From positions 1-64,000 of the forward strand of contig MKSF01000012.1 in assembly GCA_001897155.1 (NCBI GenBank): a stretch of DNA of 64,000 bases, read 5' to 3'. This document shows, piece by piece, positions 54,553-63,040 of the stretch (position 1 is its first letter; every line of letters starts with the position of its first letter). The notes under the pieces were generated by a model. The model ran no database searches and had not been told where the DNA came from. It was given only the letters and a program-made list of their open reading frames with translations. Origin of the DNA: Bacteroidetes bacterium 47-18. GTDB taxonomy: Bacteria; Bacteroidota; Bacteroidia; Chitinophagales; Chitinophagaceae. The position numbers and the translations under genes were made by a program.

Positions 54553-55647
54553 TTACTTATTTAAGGCTTCAAAAATCAATAAGGCGTTTGTCTTCACTAC
54601 CTTATCATCGCTTGTTATACCCTCCGTGATATAGGTGTACTGCTCATTCCGCGCAACGGGCGCAATACGGTAGATCTCCATATGGCCGTCGTTCTTATAC
54701 AGCACAATGAATTGCCTGTTATTGCTGAATATCACGGCCTGGTTAGGTATGGCATAAGCAAGCCGGCCCTGCGTATTCTTATCTATGATAATATCCGCCG
54801 CCAGGCCCGGGTGCAGGTTCAGGTTATTATTTTCCAGCACCACCCGGGCTTTCAGCACATGCTCATTGTCATCAAAGACATTGTATATCTTATCTATCTT
54901 ACCGCTATAATACTGGTCAGGATACGCGATGGTCCTCACTTTCACCTCGTTGCCTTCCTGGATGTACCGGAGATTATTGGCATATATATTCACCATGACC
55001 CATACCTGCTTCAGGTTGGAGATGGAGAAGAGCGGTGCGGCCTCCTGCGTCCCGATGGTCTGGCCCGCGCTCATGCTCTTCTGGATAATATACCCGTTCT
55101 TCGGCGCAAGGATGTGAAAGGAGCCATTCCCTGCCGCGCTGTATATCTGCAGGCTCTGGCGGATCTTGTCCAGCTCTATCCTGGCTCCCTGCAGCTCGTG
55201 CTCCGTTTCCAGCACTTCCGAAGAGGCTATCATACCATCCTGCAGCAGTTCTTTTTTCTGCTGCAGCTTTTGCTGCAGCAGGTTGATCTGGTTCTGGTAA
55301 ATTTTTTGCTGCTGATCCAGCTCCGATATCTGGTTGGACTTGATCGTAGCCAGCACCTGGCCTTTACGCACATAATCTCCCAGCTCAAACCTGACCTGCT
55401 CTATGATGCCGTCTATCAGGCTCCTGTAAGCCACCATGTCATTTTCGTTGTATTCGATCTTACCGGAAAGCGTCAGTTGTTCCTTTACGGGTGTTTGAGT
55501 GATCTCAGCGATCTCCGTTGATGCTTTAAGTTGTTCGTTCAGCCGGAAAGCGCTGCCGGCCGGCTCTGAAGTAACCTCTTCCTGGGGCGCGGCACATCCG
55601 GAGAGCACCAGCAGGCATATCCCGGCTATATATAGTGTATGTTTCAT
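54553..55647 (-). CDS. RND efflux periplasmic adaptor (MFP) lipoprotein
   Basis: 364 residues. Lipobox LSGC. Order of parts: beta-barrel lead-in (VKEQLTLSGKIEYNEND), biotinyl-lipoyl halves (IIEQVRFELGDYVRKGQVLATI and ILAPKNGYIIQKSMSAGQTI) around a coiled coil (QQQKIYQNQINLLQQKLQQK), then the membrane-proximal domain. It bridges the RND pump and the outer-membrane channel. Confidence 0.92.
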   Translation of the reverse strand: MKHTLYIAGICLLVLSGCAAPQEEVTSEPAGSAFRLNEQLKASTEIAEITQTPVKEQLTLSGKIEYNENDMVAYRSLIDGIIEQVRFELGDYVRKGQVLATIKSNQISELDQQQKIYQNQINLLQQKLQQKKELLQDGMIASSEVLETEHELQGARIELDKIRQSLQIYSAAGNGSFHILAPKNGYIIQKSMSAGQTIGTQEAAPLFSISNLKQVWVMVNIYANNLRYIQEGNEVKVRTIAYPDQYYSGKIDKIYNVFDDNEHVLKARVVLENNNLNLHPGLAADIIIDKNTQGRLAYAIPNQAVIFSNNRQFIVLYKNDGHMEIYRIAPVARNEQYTYITEGITSDDKVVKTNALLIFEALNK

Positions 55648-55689
55648 TTGTAAATAATTTGTACGGGTCTGGTAAGGAGCGGAAAGCTA

Positions 55690-56949
55690 TCAGATATCTC
55701 TTCCGATAGTGTATTGCAGTTCTTCAAACACCCTGAGGTAAGAGGATTGCAGGTTCCAGATGCTTTCCTGGGCCTGCATAAAGGCCTGTGAGAAGTCCAG
55801 GAATTCTATCAGGGATATCTGCCTGGTCTGTAAATGCCTGAAATAGTTATCCATCATCTGCTGGTATGCTTCGGCAGAAGTGATCTCTGCTGTCTGCAGC
55901 TCGGATTCATACAGGCGGAGCTGCTGTATCAGCCTGTCGATAGTATGCCGGATAGCTGCAGCCCGGTCGTCTTTCAGGACCGACTGCTTCAGGACCTCGT
56001 AACGGGCCGCCCTGATATTGCCCTGGTTCCTGTTGAATACCGGCAGGTCCATATTGATACCTACTCCAACGAAATCATGCATGATATTGCCCCCGCGGTC
56101 GTAGTTGAGCTGCAGCCTTATATCCGGTTTCGCGTTCGCTTTCTCCAGTCGCAGCGATTGTTCGGCCATTGTATAGGAGAGCTCCTGCTTTTGACGGCTG
56201 ATATTATTATCCATCGCCAGATCCACGATATCCGCAGGTATTTTTTGCGACAGGCTGCTCAGCGCATCCGCAGGCAAGGGCAGTACTTTTTCGATCGTGC
56301 TGTTACGGGTAAACATCCGGAGCTCCTGCAATAATTTCAGCTTTTCATCCCGGACACGGATCAGCTCTTCCTTCAGGCGCATCAATTCAGACTGGATGCG
56401 AAGGAAATCCGCTTTTGCTATCAGTTGCTTATCAGACTGCTTTTGATAGCTGTCCCTAAGCTTGTTGAAAAAGGTGACTATCTGGACCAGCTGCTGCTCC
56501 CGGAGCTGGGCTACCTGCAGGTCTATATAGGTATTCCTGAGCTCCCATTTCAGCTCCCGCATTAGCTGCTCGAAATCCAACCGGACGTCTTCCTTTTCGT
56601 ACTGCTTCAGGGCCACCCGCTTCTTGCGTTTGCCGGCGGTTTCAATGAGCTGCTCCAGGTCCACTGATATCTGCTGGGTATTGCCGTAGTTTCCCCAGAG
56701 GTAAGGCAACTGCTCGCTGCTGCTGTTCGCCCAGAAGTTGATCTGCGCTACCGTGAGGCTGGGATTGTTCCATAATTTTTCCTGTAAGATCTGCGCATCC
56801 TTTACATCCACATCGTAACGGGCTGCAAGCAAAAGGTAATTATGCTGTAAAAACTCCTTTTCCAGCGCCTGGAGGGTGAATTCCTGAGCCCGGGACGGTA
56901 TCACGGAAAGCATCCAGGCGCCACAAATCAAAAACCAACTCCTGACCAT
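55690..56949 (-). CDS. TolC-family outer-membrane efflux channel
   Basis: 419 residues. Signal peptide ends PSRAQ. Long helical repeats typical of the TolC tunnel (LRDSYQKQSDKQLIAKADFLRIQ and RLYESELQTAEITSAEAYQQ), with LDLPVFNRNQGNIRAAR as the usual strand/loop region. First gene of the three-gene efflux unit, under the operator at 57012-57029. Confidence 0.92.
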   Translation of the reverse strand: MVRSWFLICGAWMLSVIPSRAQEFTLQALEKEFLQHNYLLLAARYDVDVKDAQILQEKLWNNPSLTVAQINFWANSSSEQLPYLWGNYGNTQQISVDLEQLIETAGKRKKRVALKQYEKEDVRLDFEQLMRELKWELRNTYIDLQVAQLREQQLVQIVTFFNKLRDSYQKQSDKQLIAKADFLRIQSELMRLKEELIRVRDEKLKLLQELRMFTRNSTIEKVLPLPADALSSLSQKIPADIVDLAMDNNISRQKQELSYTMAEQSLRLEKANAKPDIRLQLNYDRGGNIMHDFVGVGINMDLPVFNRNQGNIRAARYEVLKQSVLKDDRAAAIRHTIDRLIQQLRLYESELQTAEITSAEAYQQMMDNYFRHLQTRQISLIEFLDFSQAFMQAQESIWNLQSSYLRVFEELQYTIGRDI

Positions 56950-56971
56950 TGTTCCATTTTTAAGAATCGGT

Positions 56972-57029
56972 CAAAAGTAGCTTTCTAAGATTAGCGCAAA
57001 ATTGGAGTTGTATTAGAATTCGATTAGAA
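56972..57029 (-). promoter_or_regulatory. Efflux operon promoter with response-regulator direct repeat
   Basis: On the minus strand TACTTTTG (56972-56979) is a consensus -7, about 22 bases before the tolC-like ATG. Upstream, TTCTAAT occurs twice (57023-57029 and 57012-57018) with an 11-base period, the typical spacing of OmpR-family half-sites, right at the -33 side. Control by the regulator encoded at 58432-59100 is inferred. Confidence 0.65.
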
Positions 57030-57089
57030 AGGACGTATTTGGGAAGAATAATGTAATGATCCCGTTAAACCTGATAGGTGAAGGCACCA

Positions 57090-58427
57090 TCAGGGGAATA
57101 CGATCTCCACGCAGGTACCGTCGCCCGAGGAACGGATACCCATATCTATATGATGCAGCTTAAAGATAATGCTGGACAGGGACAGCCCTATGCCCTTCCC
57201 GGTGATCTTACTGACATTCGCACCCCTGTAGAAATTCTGTGTCACCTTGCGGATATCCTCTTCCGCGATACCGATCCCGCTGTCCGTAATGCTTACGGTA
57301 ACCTTATCATCCTTCAGGTATATTTTTACGGATACATCCCGGTAATCCGAGTATTTCAGGGCATTTTCAATGATATTGTTCACTGCCAGCTCCAGCAGCA
57401 CCATATTGCCGTTAAAGCGGAGCAGGGCCGGGTCCTTTACCTGTATATCCACGTGGATCTGCGCCTTATGGATATCCATAGCAGCGGTCACACAATTCCA
57501 GATGATCTCATCAATATGCAGCGGCTGAAATTCCAGGCGGGTCCTCGCGCCCGACAGGATCAGCATATTGTCGATAGTGCTTTCCAGGCTGTAGGTACAG
57601 GCCACCAGCTTCCTGAAGGCTTCCTGGTACTCCTGCTCGTTCCTGGGCCGGGACCCGGTTACTTCAAGCGTCCCCAGCATAGCGGTGAGCGGCGTTCTCA
57701 GCTCATGCGACACATAGTCGATAAAGTTCTTCTGTATGGTAAATGTCTGGGATATGGTATTGATAAAGGTATTGTAGGTGTCTACCAGCGCATCAAGCTC
57801 TTCGTACGACCGTTCCAGGTGAACGGGATGGGACAGGCCGGCGCTGTCCTGCTGCTTTATCTTTTCGGTAAATTCCAGTATAGGCCGGTAGGCCCATTTT
57901 CCCATATATCTCGCGAAGATAAAGATGCATAACAGGGAGACTGCAAAAACGGAGATAAGGATATACAGCAGTCCATGAAGGTGCTGACGGAAATCGTAAC
58001 TGCTTTCGCGGATCACCACCACGAAATCCCCCTGGTTATCCTTATAGTAGATGCCGAAGTAAAAATAATCGTCCAGCTCGAGGAAGTAAGAATGATCTTT
58101 CCTGATACGCTCCAGCACAGCAGCGGAGATATTAATGTCCCCGGTCATCCGGCCGTAGGCCACCTCATCCCGGCTGTTATACACCGCAATATTCTGGCGG
58201 GAAATAAGCCTGCGGAGCTCATTGGTCACATTTTCATGCTCCGTATGGCTCTGCTCATCCTGCTCCAGGTAATAGACCGCCGCCACTAATGCCGTTTTGT
58301 TCAGGTTGTTCTGCTCATTCTGCAGGGCCCAGTTCCTGAATAAAAAATAGATAATGGCAATGGTGATACTGAAGAGTATCCCGAAAAATGAAATGGTAAA
58401 AAAAGCCAGCCTGTTCCTCAGTTTCAT
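57090..58427 (-). CDS. Sensor histidine kinase of the metal-efflux system
   Basis: 445 residues. Two membrane spans (about 9-28 and 155-175) enclose a periplasmic sensor of about 125 residues; then a HAMP-like linker, the H-box FIDYVSHELRTPLTAMLG, the N-box LELAVNNIIENALKYSD, and DSGIGI and GKGIGLSLSS boxes. Matches CusS/CzcS-type kinases in layout. Four bases separate it from the regulator gene upstream. Confidence 0.93.
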   Translation of the reverse strand: MKLRNRLAFFTISFFGILFSITIAIIYFLFRNWALQNEQNNLNKTALVAAVYYLEQDEQSHTEHENVTNELRRLISRQNIAVYNSRDEVAYGRMTGDINISAAVLERIRKDHSYFLELDDYFYFGIYYKDNQGDFVVVIRESSYDFRQHLHGLLYILISVFAVSLLCIFIFARYMGKWAYRPILEFTEKIKQQDSAGLSHPVHLERSYEELDALVDTYNTFINTISQTFTIQKNFIDYVSHELRTPLTAMLGTLEVTGSRPRNEQEYQEAFRKLVACTYSLESTIDNMLILSGARTRLEFQPLHIDEIIWNCVTAAMDIHKAQIHVDIQVKDPALLRFNGNMVLLELAVNNIIENALKYSDYRDVSVKIYLKDDKVTVSITDSGIGIAEEDIRKVTQNFYRGANVSKITGKGIGLSLSSIIFKLHHIDMGIRSSGDGTCVEIVFP

Positions 58428-58431
58428 AGTA

Positions 58432-59100
58432 TCATTCCTTTATCATATAACCGATCCCTTTTACGGTATAAATATATTTACGGTCCGTTTCCAGCTTGGT
58501 CCTGAGATAGGAAATATAAACGTCCACGATATTGGTCTGACTGTCAAAGTTGATGCCCCATACGGCGTTCAATATCTGGATGCGGGACAGGGCCTTGTTC
58601 CGGTTGGCCAGCAGGTATTGGAGCAGCCTGAATTCTTTGGGCGACAATTCAATTTCCTCATTACCCTTATAGACCTTATACTGGTCCAGGTCTATAAGCA
58701 GGTCCAGGAAAGCCACGCTGTTCTTATCCGGCCGGATATCCCTGGAGCGCCTGGTAAGGGCCCTTACGCGCGAAAGAAGCTCATCAAAATGGAAGGGTTT
58801 GATCATATAATCGTCCGCACCGTAGTCCAGCGCCTTTACCTTATCGTCCACCGCATTCAGCGCGCTCAGCACCAGGACCGGTGTGTTATTCTTTTTATAG
58901 CGCAGCGTCTGGATGAATTGTATACCATCCATACCGGGCAGCATGATATCTACTATGATAAGATCCCAGGCTTCTTTAAGATAAAGATTGAGCGCATCTT
59001 CCGCAGTTGTGGCCAGTGTTGCCTGGTAATTACTCTCTTCCAGTCCCTTAAGTATGAAGTCACTGATCCTTTTATCATCCTCTATAAGTAATATCTGCAT
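58432..59100 (-). CDS. OmpR-family response regulator
   Basis: 222 residues. Receiver with LLIEDDKRI, phospho-Asp in LIIVDIMLPGMDG (D51), LSALN and DYMIKPFHFDEL; C-terminal winged helix (ELSPKEFRLLQYLL, NIVDVYISYLRTKLE, YTVKGIGYMI). First gene of a unit that continues with the kinase and, after 140 bases, the efflux genes. Confidence 0.95.
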   Translation of the reverse strand: MQILLIEDDKRISDFILKGLEESNYQATLATTAEDALNLYLKEAWDLIIVDIMLPGMDGIQFIQTLRYKKNNTPVLVLSALNAVDDKVKALDYGADDYMIKPFHFDELLSRVRALTRRSRDIRPDKNSVAFLDLLIDLDQYKVYKGNEEIELSPKEFRLLQYLLANRNKALSRIQILNAVWGINFDSQTNIVDVYISYLRTKLETDRKYIYTVKGIGYMIKE

Positions 59101-59232
59101 AATACGCTCCCGGGTTTTAATAGTATGTTATAAATAACACCTGTATAGAAAATCCGTTACAAATATCCAATTAATATAAATTAAGATTATTATTTTTGTA
59201 GGAAATTAATAAAAATTAAAATAAAAAAGAAT

Positions 59233-59823
59233 ATGAAAAAAGGCACCATTGTATTATTAGTAATCCTGGCATTAATAGGTATAGGCGGTTGTCAGACCTG
59301 CGGTGTACAGAAAACGCTGGTAGATCAGGACGAGAACGTCAAAGCTACCTGGGCAGAGGTGGAGAACCAGTACCAGCGCCGTTTCAGCCTTATAGATAAC
59401 CTGGTGGCTACCGTAAAAGGCTATGCGGCCCACGAACAGTCCACGCTGACAGCCGTGATCGAAGCAAGGGCAAAAGCTACGCAGATAACCGTGAATGCCG
59501 ATGACCTGACCCCGGAAAAGATCGAACAGTTCCAGGCGGCTCAGGGACAATTATCCCAGGCATTGGGACGGCTGATGATGGTGCAGGAACAGTATCCTGA
59601 CCTGAAGGCCGACCAGCAATTCCTGAAGCTGCAGGACGAGTTGACCGGAACGGAAAACAGGATCGCTACGGCAAGGGGCCGCTATAATGTAGCAGTTCAG
59701 GGCTATAACTCCTACCTGCGGAAATTCCCTACTAATTTACTGGGCGGGATGTTAGGGTTCCAGGTGAAAGGAACCTTCAAAGCAGAGGAAGGCGCAAGCA
59801 CAGCACCCAAAGTACAGTTCTGA
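59233..59823 (+). CDS. LemA family protein
   Basis: 196 residues. An N-terminal membrane anchor (TIVLLVILALIGIGGCQTC; the Cys could be lipidated) leads to the LemA helical domain: ATWAEVENQYQRRFSLIDNLVATVKGYAAHE and LTGTENRIATARGRYNVAVQGYN. Function in bacteria is poorly known; often next to TPM-domain proteins, as here. A -7 element TATTTTTG lies at 59191-59198 without a clear -33. Confidence 0.9.
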   Translation: MKKGTIVLLVILALIGIGGCQTCGVQKTLVDQDENVKATWAEVENQYQRRFSLIDNLVATVKGYAAHEQSTLTAVIEARAKATQITVNADDLTPEKIEQFQAAQGQLSQALGRLMMVQEQYPDLKADQQFLKLQDELTGTENRIATARGRYNVAVQGYNSYLRKFPTNLLGGMLGFQVKGTFKAEEGASTAPKVQF

Positions 59824-59838
59824 TCCAAAATTATATAA

Positions 59839-59866
59839 GGCGGTTTCCAAAAGAACCGCCTTTTTT
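59839..59866 (+). terminator. Terminator between lemA and the first TPM gene
   Basis: GGCGGTT (59839-59845) with AACCGCC (59854-59860), then TTTTTT. It may reduce rather than abolish read-through into the next gene 27 bases on. Confidence 0.85.
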
Positions 59867-59892
59867 ATAAATTACAGGAAAATCATAAAGTT

Positions 59893-60345
59893 ATGTTTTC
59901 GAAAAACGCCAAGAAAGAATGGTTGTCCAAGCGGGAGCAACAGGCCATAGTAGCAGCCATACAACAGGCGGAGCGCGCCACGTCGGGCGAGATCCGCCTG
60001 TTTATAGAAGCCGGGTGCGAAGGAGAGGCGCTGGAGAGGGCAAAGGAGATATTCTTTAAGCTGGAGATGAATGCCACCCGTTTGCGGAACGGCGTGCTGG
60101 TCTACCTGGCCTATGACGATCATAAGTTCTGCCTGCTGGGAGATGAGGGCATTTATGCCAAGACGGGCGGACAGCAATATTGGGAGAAGGAAGTGAATAT
60201 TGCCTTAGATTTTTTCAAAAAAGGAGCATATGTAGAAGGACTTCGCCAGGTCATACTGGACATCGGCAACAGCCTTTCGGAACATTTCCCTTTTGATCCC
60301 GGATGTGACAAGAACGAGCTCCCGGACGAAATAGTTTTTGGATAG
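59893..60345 (+). CDS. Soluble TPM-domain protein
   Basis: 150 residues with no signal sequence or membrane span. TPM/DUF477 fold: IVAAIQQAERATSGEIRLFIE, a RNGVLVYLAYDDHKFCLLGDEGI core and a C-terminal helix. It is a cytoplasmic relative of the next, exported protein. Enzyme activity in the family (acid phosphatase reports) is not settled. Confidence 0.8.
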   Translation: MFSKNAKKEWLSKREQQAIVAAIQQAERATSGEIRLFIEAGCEGEALERAKEIFFKLEMNATRLRNGVLVYLAYDDHKFCLLGDEGIYAKTGGQQYWEKEVNIALDFFKKGAYVEGLRQVILDIGNSLSEHFPFDPGCDKNELPDEIVFG

Positions 60346-60363
60346 ATTAAATCAAAGCAAGAG

Positions 60364-61206
60364 ATGATGCAACGCATATACAGACGGACGATATTTTTGA
60401 TAACCATGCTCCTGACGCTTTCAGCAGCCCTGGCAACAGGACAGGTCATCCCCAAAACGGATTTCCCGAAGCTGGATGAGCGTTTCCTGGTAGTGGACAG
60501 CGCGCAGGTCTTTTCCGAGGCAGGCAGGAGAGCCCTGGAGGATAAGCTGGTGGCTTATGCCCGGGCGCAGTCCACGCAGATAGCGGTGGTGACCATACGG
60601 AACCTGGGACCTTATGAAATATCCCAGTATGCTACCGAAATGGCGCATCATTATGGGATAGGCCAGAAAGGGAAGGATAACGGCATCCTGATCCTCTTTG
60701 CCCTGCAGAACAGGGAAGTGAATATTACCACCGGCTACGGTACTGAGGGACGTATCACGGATGGTATAGCCGGCACCATTATCAGGAATGATATGATCCC
60801 TTATTTTAAACAAAATAAGTATGAGGCAGGCCTGACCAAAGGTGCGGAGAGCGTCATGCGCTATCTTGACGGTGAGTACACGAATGACCGGAAAGCCGAA
60901 AGCGAGGGCACAGCGCCCGTTTTCACGCTGATCGTTATCATATTCATCGTGTTCATTGTCATGATGGTCATGGGAAAAGGCGGAAAGGGCGGCCGTGGCG
61001 GCGGACAGTATATGAGCAGAAGAGGCAGTGATTTCATTACCGGGATGATATTAGGTGAGCTGCTCCGCGGCGGCAGAAGAGGCGGCAGAAGAGGCGGCGG
61101 AGGCTGGGGCGGCGGTTCCGGGGGATTCGGGGGAGGCAGCTCAGGTGGTTTCGGCGGATTCGGAGGCGGTGGATTCGGCGGAGGCGGCGCAAGCGGTAGC
61201 TGGTAA
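60364..61206 (+). CDS. Exported TPM-domain protein with Gly-rich tail (YgcG-like)
   Basis: 280 residues. Signal sequence (TIFLITMLLTLSAALATGQ), TPM domain at about 33-170 (FLVVDSAQVFSEAGRRALE, IAVVTIRNLGPYEISQYA, GILILFALQNREVNITTGYG), a membrane span near 185-205 (FTLIVIIFIVFIVMMVMG) and a tail almost wholly of Gly, Ser, Arg and Phe. The domain would face the periplasm. Last gene of the lemA/TPM group, 18 bases after the previous one. Confidence 0.87.
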   Translation: MMQRIYRRTIFLITMLLTLSAALATGQVIPKTDFPKLDERFLVVDSAQVFSEAGRRALEDKLVAYARAQSTQIAVVTIRNLGPYEISQYATEMAHHYGIGQKGKDNGILILFALQNREVNITTGYGTEGRITDGIAGTIIRNDMIPYFKQNKYEAGLTKGAESVMRYLDGEYTNDRKAESEGTAPVFTLIVIIFIVFIVMMVMGKGGKGGRGGGQYMSRRGSDFITGMILGELLRGGRRGGRRGGGGWGGGSGGFGGGSSGGFGGFGGGGFGGGGASGSW

Positions 61207-61225
61207 ATATAACGGTATAATATAT

Positions 61226-61269
61226 ATAAATCAGCAGCCCGGTCCATACGGACCGGGCTGCTGATTTAT
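61226..61269. terminator. Strong bidirectional terminator
   Basis: A perfect 20-bp stem (61226-61245 with 61250-61269), loop four bases, between the convergent genes ending at 61206 and 61297. Confidence 0.92.
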
Positions 61270-61296
61270 AGCCAATGGCACAAATACCATGGAGAT

Positions 61297-62991
61297 TTAT
61301 TTTCCCTTGTTCAGGTGCTTAAGGTTAATGATCTCCTGCTTGGAAAGCAGTCTCCATTTACCTCTCGGTATGTTCTTCTTGGTCAGGCCGGCGTACATGA
61401 CCCTGTCCAGCTTTTCCACCACATAACCGCAGGATTCAAAGATCCTTCTCACGATCCTGTTCTTACCGCTGTGTATCTCTATGCCTATCTCGTTCTTTTT
61501 TTCCAGGTAAGCAATATGATCTACCGGAGCGATACCGTCTTCCAGCTCCACACCCGCGGCGATCTTATCAAAGTCCGTCTTGGACAGGTTCTTGTCCAGC
61601 ACCACGTGGTAGATCTTCCTGATCTCGTATTTGGGATGTGCCAGTTGTTGCGCCAGATCTCCGTCATTGGTCAGCAGCAGCAGGCCGGTCGTGTTCCTGT
61701 CCAGGCGGCCTACCGGGAAGATCCGTTCTTCTATATGGTTGCTCACCAGGTCCATTACCGTTTTCCTGTCCTTAGGATCATCCGTTGTGGTAATATATCC
61801 TTTAGGCTTGTTCATCAGCACATACACAATATTTTTCTGTATGCTGAGCTTTTTACCGTCCATCGTAACATTTGTATCCCTGGTGACCTTAAAGCCCGGC
61901 TCCTTACAGACCTCGCCCTCTACGCTTATTTTACCGGATTTTATCAAAGGTACCGCGTCTCTCCTAGAGCAGACCCCACAGTAAGCGATGTATTTATTCA
62001 GAGGCATTTCCTCTTCCTCGCCCACAGGCTTCCTGTAGTTATTATCCATGGCGTTCTCTACCTGCCATTTTTTGCCGCCGGCCGCTTCGTATGCGATCTC
62101 GTAGTCCGACTCATCATCAATGTATTTGGTCAGCCCGTAATCTTCACTTTCCTTATTCTTTTCCTTACGTCCTCTCCTTTCTTCTTTCTTTTTCTGCGCC
62201 TTTTCCTTTTTTACGGCATCGAAATCCTGGTCGATCTCGTCTTTCAGCTCTTTCAGCACGCGGTCCTTGAATGCTTCTTCCCCGAATAGTCTTTTCCGGT
62301 CCTCTTCGGTATAAAAGACCTCACGCTCCGGCTTATCCTTTTCAAAAATACGGGAAGCCGTTTTTTTAGCCGGCAGGTTCTTATCGGATCTCCTGTCGCC
62401 GTCCTTATCCCTGGAGCGTCTTTTATCCTGCCCGTCTGCGGATCCGGAAGAGCCGTAGGCTCTCCTTCCCGTATCGCCGTCCCTGTCACCAAAGGGCTTC
62501 CTGCCTTTACGGTCTGAGTCTCTCCCTTCTTTGTCAAACGGTTTCCGGTCTTTACGGTCGGGCGACCCGGCATACCTGTCATTAAAAGGCTTTTTATCCT
62601 TACGGTCGGCATCTCTCCCTTCTTTGCTGAAGGGTTTCCGGTCTTTACGGTCGGGCGACCCGGCATACCTGCCGTTAAAAGGCTTTTTATCCTTACGCTC
62701 GGCGTCTCTCCCTTCTTTGCTGAAGGGTTTCCGGTCTTTACGGTCAGGGGATGCGCCATCCTTATCCCGGTAATTCCTTTTATCTTTCCTGTCTGCTCCC
62801 CCGTCCTTTGCAAACAGCTTTTTCCTGTCCCTGGCTTTATCGAACTGGTCCTGGTATTCCCATTTATCGTCCCCGTCGCCGTATTGCTTTTTCAGTTGCT
62901 TTTCCTTTCTCGCGTCTTTAGCCTTTTCCACTTTGGGATTCTTCTTAAAGCCGAATTTTTCTTCAAAGAATGATTTTTTATCTTTAGACAT
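61297..62991 (-). CDS. RluB/RsuA-family rRNA pseudouridine synthase with long basic repeat region
   Basis: 564 residues. Only the last about 240 form the enzyme: an S4 RNA-binding domain (MPLNKYIAYCGVCSRRDAVPLI) and the catalytic domain with VGRLDRNTTGLLLLTNDG, where the Asp is the catalytic residue, and HSGKNRIVRRIFESCGY. It would convert a uridine of 23S (RluB) or 16S (RsuA) rRNA. The first about 325 residues are charged and low-complexity with three 31-residue repeats, an extension Bacteroidota enzymes commonly carry, probably for RNA contact. Confidence 0.93.
   Translation of the reverse strand: MSKDKKSFFEEKFGFKKNPKVEKAKDARKEKQLKKQYGDGDDKWEYQDQFDKARDRKKLFAKDGGADRKDKRNYRDKDGASPDRKDRKPFSKEGRDAERKDKKPFNGRYAGSPDRKDRKPFSKEGRDADRKDKKPFNDRYAGSPDRKDRKPFDKEGRDSDRKGRKPFGDRDGDTGRRAYGSSGSADGQDKRRSRDKDGDRRSDKNLPAKKTASRIFEKDKPEREVFYTEEDRKRLFGEEAFKDRVLKELKDEIDQDFDAVKKEKAQKKKEERRGRKEKNKESEDYGLTKYIDDESDYEIAYEAAGGKKWQVENAMDNNYRKPVGEEEEMPLNKYIAYCGVCSRRDAVPLIKSGKISVEGEVCKEPGFKVTRDTNVTMDGKKLSIQKNIVYVLMNKPKGYITTTDDPKDRKTVMDLVSNHIEERIFPVGRLDRNTTGLLLLTNDGDLAQQLAHPKYEIRKIYHVVLDKNLSKTDFDKIAAGVELEDGIAPVDHIAYLEKKNEIGIEIHSGKNRIVRRIFESCGYVVEKLDRVMYAGLTKKNIPRGKWRLLSKQEIINLKHLNKGK
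62473..62751 (-). repeat. Three 93-bp in-frame repeats in the pseudouridine synthase
   Basis: Units start at residues 81, 112 and 143 with SPDRKDRKPF and continue -KEGRD-RK-KKPF. The first two are nearly identical at DNA level; the third has drifted. Copy number may vary between strains. Confidence 0.88.
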
Positions 62992-63040
62992 ATAGTATGT
63001 AACTTTTTATAATTGATGAATGTGGTATTGTAAGTGTGTA

